Source: Clostridium sp. CAG:138 (lineage in GTDB: Bacteria; Bacillota; Clostridia; Christensenellales; CAG-138). From it: a DNA stretch of 20,096 nt. The stretch is taken from the NCBI GenBank assembly GCA_000435055.1, contig FR879707.1, positions 1 through 20,096 of the forward strand, read 5' to 3'. Positions within the stretch are counted from its first letter, which is position 1, and the number at the start of each line of letters is the position of its first letter. Shown in pieces: positions 15,288 through 20,096 of this stretch. Made by a program: the position numbers and the translations under genes. The notes below the pieces were generated by a model. It was not told where the DNA came from and ran no database searches. It worked only from the letters and a program-made list of their open reading frames with translations.

Positions 15288-16466
15288 ATGAAGAAACTGC
15301 TTGCAATCATTCTTGCAGCACTGATGCTCGTTCCCATGCTTGCCGCATGTGACCGGAGCGGAACGCAGAAGGGCGACTACAAAGTCGCAATGATCACCGA
15401 CTACGGCGACATCACCGACCAGTCTTTCAACCAGACCACCTATGAAGCCTGCAAGGAATACTGTGATGCAAACAAAATTGACTTCCAGTACTTCAAACCC
15501 GCAGGCGACTCCACCGAAGAGCGCGTTGCAAAAGTTGAAGAAGCCATCGACGGCGGCTACAACATCATCGTTATGCCCGGCTTTGCTTTTGCGGGAACGC
15601 TTTATCAGGTTCAGGACAAGGAAGAGTACAAGGATGTTAAGTTCATCGCTCTCGATGTTTCCGAATACGACCTTTTCGACTGCTTCTATAAGCATGACGA
15701 AACCGGCGCAAGAGCCGGTCTCATCGACGAAAACAACAAGGAACACATTAGCGAAAACGTATACTGCGCAGTTTACAAAGAAGAACTCTGCGGCTATATG
15801 GCAGGTTATGCAGCGGTTAAGCTCGGCTATACCCACCTCGGCTTCCTCGGCGGCATGGCAGTTCCCGCTGTTATCCGCTACGGCTACGGTTTCGTTCAGG
15901 GCTGCAACGACGCAGGCAAAGAAATGAACGATGAAATCACCGTTGAATATGTTTACGGCAACAAGTTCGCAGGCACTCCCGAAATCACCGCTTATATGGA
16001 CACCTGGTATCAGGAAAAGGGCGTTCAGGTTGTGTTCGCATGCGGCGGCGGCATCTACACCTCCGCAACCGAAGCTGCAAAGAAGGCAAACGGCAAGGTT
16101 ATCGGCGTTGACACCGACCAGGCAGCAACCATCAACAAGCTCGGCACCGAAGGCATGACCGTTACCTCCGCAATGAAGGGTCTCGGCGCAACCGTCAAGG
16201 CAACCCTCAAAGACGTTATCGAAAACGGCAATTGGGCTAACTACGGCGGCAAGATCGCAACCCTCGGCCTCGTATCCGGCGACGATCCCGAACTTAACTA
16301 CGTTCAGATCCCCATGGAATCCACTCAGTGGACGGACACCTTCACAAAGGACGACTATAAGGCCCTTGTAAAGAGCATGTTCGACGGCACCGTTAAAGTA
16401 TCCGACGATACTTCCGCAATGCCCGCACACAGCATCATCGTAAACGAATACGACAACATTATGTAA
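15288..16466 (+). CDS. BMP-family ABC transporter substrate-binding lipoprotein
   Basis: A 392-residue lipoprotein: a signal peptide with lipobox LAAC and lipidated C21, then a periplasmic-binding-protein fold of the BMP/PnrA (Med) family, whose members mostly bind nucleosides for ABC import. Family features are KVAMITDYGDITDQSFNQ near the start, EEAIDGGYNIIVMPGFAF, LGFLGGMAVPAVIRYGYGF, ACGGGIY and GKVIGVDTDQ. The start at 15288 follows GGAGGG with 7-base spacing; an open frame 78 codons longer lacks a ribosome site and starts before the promoter. Codon use is strongly biased to C-ending codons, suggesting high expression. No ATPase or permease gene follows; the transcript ends at a strong terminator, so the transporter partners must lie elsewhere. 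Confidence 0.92.
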   Translation: MKKLLAIILAALMLVPMLAACDRSGTQKGDYKVAMITDYGDITDQSFNQTTYEACKEYCDANKIDFQYFKPAGDSTEERVAKVEEAIDGGYNIIVMPGFAFAGTLYQVQDKEEYKDVKFIALDVSEYDLFDCFYKHDETGARAGLIDENNKEHISENVYCAVYKEELCGYMAGYAAVKLGYTHLGFLGGMAVPAVIRYGYGFVQGCNDAGKEMNDEITVEYVYGNKFAGTPEITAYMDTWYQEKGVQVVFACGGGIYTSATEAAKKANGKVIGVDTDQAATINKLGTEGMTVTSAMKGLGATVKATLKDVIENGNWANYGGKIATLGLVSGDDPELNYVQIPMESTQWTDTFTKDDYKALVKSMFDGTVKVSDDTSAMPAHSIIVNEYDNIM

Positions 16467-16537
16467 CAAATTGCAGCCGCCGTGAACGGAATTCGTTCAT
16501 CGATTCGGTTCACAAGTTTACGGCAGCATGAAACCCG

Positions 16538-16568
16538 ACCGGGCAGGCGAAAGCCTGTCCGGTTTTTT
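16538..16568 (+). terminator. Strong rho-independent terminator after the BMP gene
   Basis: ACCGGGCAGGC and GCCTGTCCGGT pair over 11 bp (one G-T pair) around a GAAA tetraloop, followed by six T. Upstream, GTGAAC (16482-16487) and GTTCAC (16508-16513) form a further 3'-UTR hairpin. Confidence 0.95.
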
Positions 16569-16624
16569 ATGCTTATTTTTGCTCTTTCCCCGTTTCCCTT
16601 TCGCATTTTTGTTTGTTTTTCGCA

Positions 16625-16653
16625 TTGAATAAGTGCGCATAGTGTGATATACT
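16625..16653 (+). promoter_or_regulatory. Promoter of the GT-C glycosyltransferase gene
   Basis: TTGAAT (16625-16630) and TATACT (16648-16653) are 17 bp apart, 45 bases before the start codon. Confidence 0.65.
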
Positions 16654-16698
16654 TAAAAAAGTCCTGATTAAAATCTTTGCGGGAGGAGAACCTTTTTT

Positions 16699-18297
16699 AT
16701 GGAAAACCGAAGCGGCGAAACAAATAATCCTCAAAATTCCGCCGAAAATGCGTTTGATTACGCAGCAGCCGATATAACGAATGAGCTGCCCCGGGGCGAT
16801 ATGCTTCAAGACCCGGCAGGCGAACCGTTTCAATCGACTTTTGAAGAAGAAAAACCGAAAAAGCTTAACTTTTTCAATAAAATCGGGCGCATGAATCCTC
16901 AAAAACGCGCCGTGCTTTTGGTGCGCATATTCATCGTAATTGCTTTTTCCGTGCTGTTCGCTGTGTACTGTGTCAAAAACCGTGCAAATTTCGAAATCGA
17001 CAGTCTTGCGGTTTCGGCAGTGTCGCTTGCCGTTTTTACCGCAGTGCTCATTGCGGCTGTCCCGCAGATTATCAAAGTTTTCAGCGGGGACGACACGCAG
17101 CTTGCACCGTCCGGCATCGAAAAGGCAAACGGAAAAACCTTCCTGAAAATCGTTCTTGCCGCATTCGTTCTCCGCGCAGCACTGACAATATTCGGAATGA
17201 TCGTTTTTTACTGTCTTAATCCTAAGTTTCAGGGCAGTTTGCTCAACCTTTGGCAAACTGCATGGACAAAAGTCAACACGGACGCCCCGCATTACTGCAG
17301 CATAGCCGAAAACTGGTATGCTTCAACCGGCGAAGACAGCTTGCTTATCGTGTTTTTTCCGATGCTTCCGCTGCTTATGCGCGGGCTCAACCTGTTGACT
17401 CACAACAGCTTTGTTTCCGCGCAAATAATCAACACGCTCGCCTCCTGCTCGGCGGCAGGCGTTCTGTATCTCACGCTTCGGCCTCTGCTCGGTGAAAAAA
17501 AGGCACGCCTTGCGCCCTTCATATGGTTGATGCTGCCCGGCTCGATTTTTTTGAATTCGGGAATGACGGAGCCGCTGTTCATGCTTTTCACCGTGCTTTG
17601 CTTCTATGCCCTGCAAAAAAAGAAATACCTTGCGGCGGGCATAGCCGCGGCATGTGCCGGATTCACCCGTTCGCCGGGCGTGCTGCTTGCCGTCCCTCTC
17701 GCGATTGAGGGCATCGGGTACTGTGTCCGCAGAGCCCGCAGCGGAAAAAAGGTCGGTTCGGCGATTGCGGAAATTGCGCTTTCGCTTGTTATATCGACTT
17801 TCGGCACGCTTGCCTATCTTTACATAAACAAGGTCGTCGCGGGCGATTGGTTTATGTTCTCCGTGTACCAAAAATCCAACTGGAGTCAGGGTCTCGGCTT
17901 TTTCTTTGATACGGCACGCTACATGTATCAAAGGGCAATCGGTGATTTAAAGGCTGCATTGGGTTCGGGAGCGTTTAACGGAACGAACATCACATCCGTG
18001 TTTGTGCTCTTCCTGCCGACGGTCGCACTGATTGTGCTGACTCCGCTGCTGATTCTTCGCCGCGCCCGCAAGCTCCCCGCCGCATACACACTGCATTTTC
18101 TCGCCTATTTCGCGCTTGCAATGGGCTGCACATGGCTGCTTTCCGCAATGCGCTATCTGAGCGTTGTTCCCGCAATTATCGCTGCAATTGCAATGAGCTG
18201 CAAGTCGGAAGAAAGAACCGCTGCAATTTTTACAGTCTCTGCGATTGCATATGCCGGCTATATATTCATGTATATGCGCGTGTTGAGCGTGTTTTAA
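16699..18297 (+). CDS. PIG-V-like GT-C membrane mannosyltransferase
   Basis: A 532-residue polytopic membrane protein with a polar, acidic N-terminal tail of about 68 residues and roughly ten hydrophobic segments. After an early membrane pair it has the loop TDAPHYCSIAENWY (194-207) followed by VFFPMLPLLMR, which matches the WDxxHYxxIAxxGY and FFPLYP pattern of bacterial PIG-V-like mannosyltransferases; the aspartate would be catalytic in this GT-C family. GMTEPLFML and an FTRSPG loop also fit. Such enzymes transfer a sugar, usually mannose, from a polyprenyl phosphate donor on the outer face of the membrane. The acceptor is unknown. The start at 16699 follows GGGAGGAG. The gene is monocistronic between its promoter and a weak hairpin. 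Confidence 0.8.
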   Translation: MENRSGETNNPQNSAENAFDYAAADITNELPRGDMLQDPAGEPFQSTFEEEKPKKLNFFNKIGRMNPQKRAVLLVRIFIVIAFSVLFAVYCVKNRANFEIDSLAVSAVSLAVFTAVLIAAVPQIIKVFSGDDTQLAPSGIEKANGKTFLKIVLAAFVLRAALTIFGMIVFYCLNPKFQGSLLNLWQTAWTKVNTDAPHYCSIAENWYASTGEDSLLIVFFPMLPLLMRGLNLLTHNSFVSAQIINTLASCSAAGVLYLTLRPLLGEKKARLAPFIWLMLPGSIFLNSGMTEPLFMLFTVLCFYALQKKKYLAAGIAAACAGFTRSPGVLLAVPLAIEGIGYCVRRARSGKKVGSAIAEIALSLVISTFGTLAYLYINKVVAGDWFMFSVYQKSNWSQGLGFFFDTARYMYQRAIGDLKAALGSGAFNGTNITSVFVLFLPTVALIVLTPLLILRRARKLPAAYTLHFLAYFALAMGCTWLLSAMRYLSVVPAIIAAIAMSCKSEERTAAIFTVSAIAYAGYIFMYMRVLSVF

Positions 18298-18306
18298 AAA
18301 CGGGCT

Positions 18307-18323
18307 GCGGCACCGATTGCCGC
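18307..18323 (+). terminator. Weak hairpin terminator after the mannosyltransferase gene
   Basis: GCGGCA-CCGAT-TGCCGC forms a 6-bp stem 10 bases after the stop codon, followed by GTTAATTT. The T tract is poor. Confidence 0.45.
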
Positions 18324-18375
18324 GTTAATTTCACAATTTTCCGCGTTTTTCTTTAATTGTCCTGCCTCGGGACGG

Positions 18376-18404
18376 TTGAAAAAAAGTCCGTATTGGTATA
18401 AAAT
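18376..18404 (+). promoter_or_regulatory. Promoter of the DUF5685/J-domain operon
   Basis: TTGAAA (18376-18381) is followed after 15 bp by TATAAA or after 17 bp by TAAAAT (overlapping in TATAAAAT). The leader is about 75 nt. Confidence 0.55.
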
Positions 18405-18482
18405 ACGATATGGGCAAAATCGTTCGCGGAATCCGCCGCACCTGCGATTTGCCCGCAAAATCAACTTTCGGCGGAAAAAACT

Positions 18483-19424
18483 TTGTTCGGATACATAAAG
18501 CCAAACATTCCGGAGCTTCGGGTCCGCGAAAAAGCGCGCTATGATGCATGGTACTGCGGATTATGCCGCCGTCTCGGGGCGCGGTACGGAACAGTAGCCC
18601 GTGCGCTGCTGAGCTTTGACTGCACCTTTCTTGCGCTGCTCGCTGCCTCCGTCAGCGGCGAAGATTCGCCTGAAGATTTGCTGCGCTGCCCGTTCAAGCC
18701 CTTCGGCAAAAAGCGGGCAATGCTCGGTTCGCCTTCCGCCGCACTCGATTTTGCAGCCGATGTCTGCGTTATTCTTTCCGAATTCAAGCTTTCGGACGAT
18801 ATTGCGGACGGAAAGCCGCTGCGAATTGCCGCAAAACTCCCCCTGCTCTGCGCATTCAAAAAAGCACGTTTGCGCCGGCCGGAAGTTTATGCAGCGGTAA
18901 AAAAGCGTATGCGGGAGCTTGCCTCCGTTGAAGCACCTTATCGCGGCAGTCGGGCTTTTCCCCGCCGCAAAGCCGCAAAGAACGATTCAGCGGCGGAACT
19001 GCGTTCTCAAACGCTGCGTTCACCGGATCTTCCCGCAAATATTTTCGGGGAAATGCTGCGCGATGTGCTTGCGTCGGCACCCGTTCCCAAAAAGGAAATC
19101 CCCGCGCTGAAGGAAACCGGTTTTTTTATCGGAAGGTTCATCTACCTTTGCGATGCATGGGACGATCGCGAAAGCGACAAAAAGCATTCGCTTTTCAACC
19201 CGTTCAATATCTGCGGCTGCACCCGCGATGATGCAGAATTTATTATTAATATCTCGATAAATTCTGCAATTTCGGCATATAATTTGTTGAGCACCGGCCG
19301 CGACAGGGCGATTCTCGACAACATTCTGTTCCAGGGGCTTTTTGCCGTTTCCGATGCCGTTTTCGCAAAGGAAAAACAGCCGCTGCCGAACGACGGCATT
19401 ACGACGGCGGCGCACAAAGCCTGA
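18483..19424 (+). CDS. DUF5685 family protein
   Basis: A 313-residue, mostly helical protein without a signal peptide. The N-terminus MFGYIKPNIPELRVREKARY followed by WYCGLCRRLGARYG is the hallmark opening of DUF5685, and CPFKPFGKKRAM also belongs to it. The start is TTG at 18483, chosen because the family begins at exactly this residue; the ribosome site (GGCGG) is weak. Two aspartate-rich helical motifs stand out, SDDIADGK (about 102-109) and CDAWDDRESDKK (about 223-234); their spacing recalls the paired Asp motifs of isoprenoid synthases, but that is speculation. Function is unknown. The J-domain gene follows after 34 bases, an arrangement seen in other Clostridia, so the two products may work together. 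Confidence 0.82.
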   Translation: MFGYIKPNIPELRVREKARYDAWYCGLCRRLGARYGTVARALLSFDCTFLALLAASVSGEDSPEDLLRCPFKPFGKKRAMLGSPSAALDFAADVCVILSEFKLSDDIADGKPLRIAAKLPLLCAFKKARLRRPEVYAAVKKRMRELASVEAPYRGSRAFPRRKAAKNDSAAELRSQTLRSPDLPANIFGEMLRDVLASAPVPKKEIPALKETGFFIGRFIYLCDAWDDRESDKKHSLFNPFNICGCTRDDAEFIINISINSAISAYNLLSTGRDRAILDNILFQGLFAVSDAVFAKEKQPLPNDGITTAAHKA

Positions 19425-19458
19425 TTTTTTCTGCCTGTATATTAGAAAGGACGAACCC

Positions 19459-20096
19459 GTGAACCCATATGAGGTGCTCGGCGTTTCGGAAACCGCCACC
19501 GATGAGCAGGTCCGTTCCGCCTACATTAAATTAGTTAAAAAATATCACCCCGATCGCTATCAGGACAGTGACCTGAAGGATCTTGCAAACGACAAGCTGA
19601 AGCAGGTCAACGAGGCGTATGACACAATAACAAACATGCGCAAAAACGGCTCCGCTTCCCAAAACACTTATTCCGGCAGCGGATTCGGAGGTTATTCGGG
19701 CAGCAGCTCCCGCACTTCCTCCGGCGGTTATTCCGGAAATTACGGCAGTGGTTATTCCGGCAATTTTTCGGCTGAATTCGCTCGTGTGCGGCAATGCATA
19801 AACACAAGTTCTCTGTATGAAGCGCAGGCAATACTGGACGGCATACCGCTGCACAATGCGGAATGGCATTATCTTTATGGTATTGTCTGTTTCCGCGGCG
19901 GCGACTACTCCTCCGCCCGCAATTATCTTGACAGAGCCGTTTCGATGGAACCCGGCAATGCGGAGTACCGCCGCGCAAGGGATTCCCTGAACGCACGCAG
20001 CACGCGGAGCTACCACACCTATGACAACGGCGATACGGGAGCAACCGTGAACACTGCCTGCAACTGCTGTTCGACTTTGCTTTGTGCGGATTCCTG
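19459..20096 (+). CDS. J-domain (DnaJ-like) protein with TPR region and cysteine-rich tail, cut by window edge
   Basis: The frame opens with GTG at 19459, after AAAGGA, and is open for 212 codons to the right edge. Residues 1-62 are a J domain with the HPD motif at 30-32, which stimulates the ATPase of a DnaK-type Hsp70. A linker at 63-102 is rich in Gly, Ser and Tyr with GGYSG-like repeats. Residues about 105-180 form a TPR-like pair of helices (EAQAILDGIP, then WHYLYGIVCFRGGDYSSARNYLDRAV). The visible end, TACNCCSTLLCADS, begins a cysteine-rich tail. It lacks the Gly/Phe and zinc domains of housekeeping DnaJ. It is co-transcribed with the DUF5685 gene. The true C-terminus is outside the window. 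Confidence 0.88.
   Translation, partial: MNPYEVLGVSETATDEQVRSAYIKLVKKYHPDRYQDSDLKDLANDKLKQVNEAYDTITNMRKNGSASQNTYSGSGFGGYSGSSSRTSSGGYSGNYGSGYSGNFSAEFARVRQCINTSSLYEAQAILDGIPLHNAEWHYLYGIVCFRGGDYSSARNYLDRAVSMEPGNAEYRRARDSLNARSTRSYHTYDNGDTGATVNTACNCCSTLLCADS

Noticed and set aside
15222..16469. 415-codon open frame on the minus strand opposite the BMP gene
   Set aside because: It mirrors the BMP gene exactly, has no ribosome site, and arises because the strongly C-ending codon bias leaves the opposite frame without stops.
19531..20016. Minus-strand frames opposite the J-domain gene
   Set aside because: They are shadows of a clear J-domain protein with an HPD motif on the plus strand.

Overview
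The window looks like a chromosomal segment of an anaerobic Firmicute, most likely a Clostridia relative of the Oscillospirales/Ruminococcaceae. The grounds are near-balanced GC, Gram-positive Shine-Dalgarno and promoter spacing, a dockerin protein, a sortase-type wall-anchor protein, a BMP-family lipoprotein, and a DUF5685 gene followed by a J-domain gene. The genus cannot be read from sequence alone. No rRNA, tRNA, CRISPR array, insertion sequence or phage gene was found.

Layout. (1) 1-2598 (-): the 5' 866 codons of a large TIR-NACHT (STAND) protein with an N-terminal zinc ribbon and a C-terminal TPR array of 48-residue units. The architecture is that of known single-gene antiphage sensors. 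One repeat carries 38 extra bases, which breaks the frame near position 217; the gene also runs off the left edge. (2) 2858-3649 (-): a ZIP metal transporter. (3) 4135-4458 (+): a small XRE repressor behind a long leader, ending at a terminator shared with the converging operon. (4) 8475-4577 (-): an operon reading citE-citF-class I fumarase alpha-class I fumarase beta from one good promoter. Annotation by homology gives citrate lyase plus fumarase. The pairing, with no citD in the window, fits equally well a citramalate lyase plus mesaconase module of the methylaspartate pathway.

(5) 8806-14952: two related secreted proteins on either side of an ArsR-type regulator. The left one (-) ends in a type I dockerin and carries a gingipain-like DUF2436 domain. 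The right one (+) ends in a proline-rich stalk, a VPGTG sorting motif, a membrane segment and a basic tail. They share a signal peptide, the TLDEALN segment, a jelly-roll-like region, a Big_2 domain and a propeller-like repeat region. The regulator and the right-hand gene have back-to-back promoters. A TTCCAT-type motif recurs at the left gene's promoter and over the regulator's -10, so the three genes may form one control unit.

(6) 15288-16466 (+): a BMP-family substrate-binding lipoprotein closed by a strong terminator. (7) 16699-18297 (+): a PIG-V-like GT-C membrane mannosyltransferase. (8) 18483-20096 (+): a DUF5685 protein and a J-domain/TPR protein with a cysteine-rich tail (cut by the right edge), as an operon.

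The best candidates for something new are the TIR-NACHT gene with its damaged or variable repeat array, and the dockerin/sortase paralogue pair with its linked regulator. Neither can be shown to be a new system from sequence alone.
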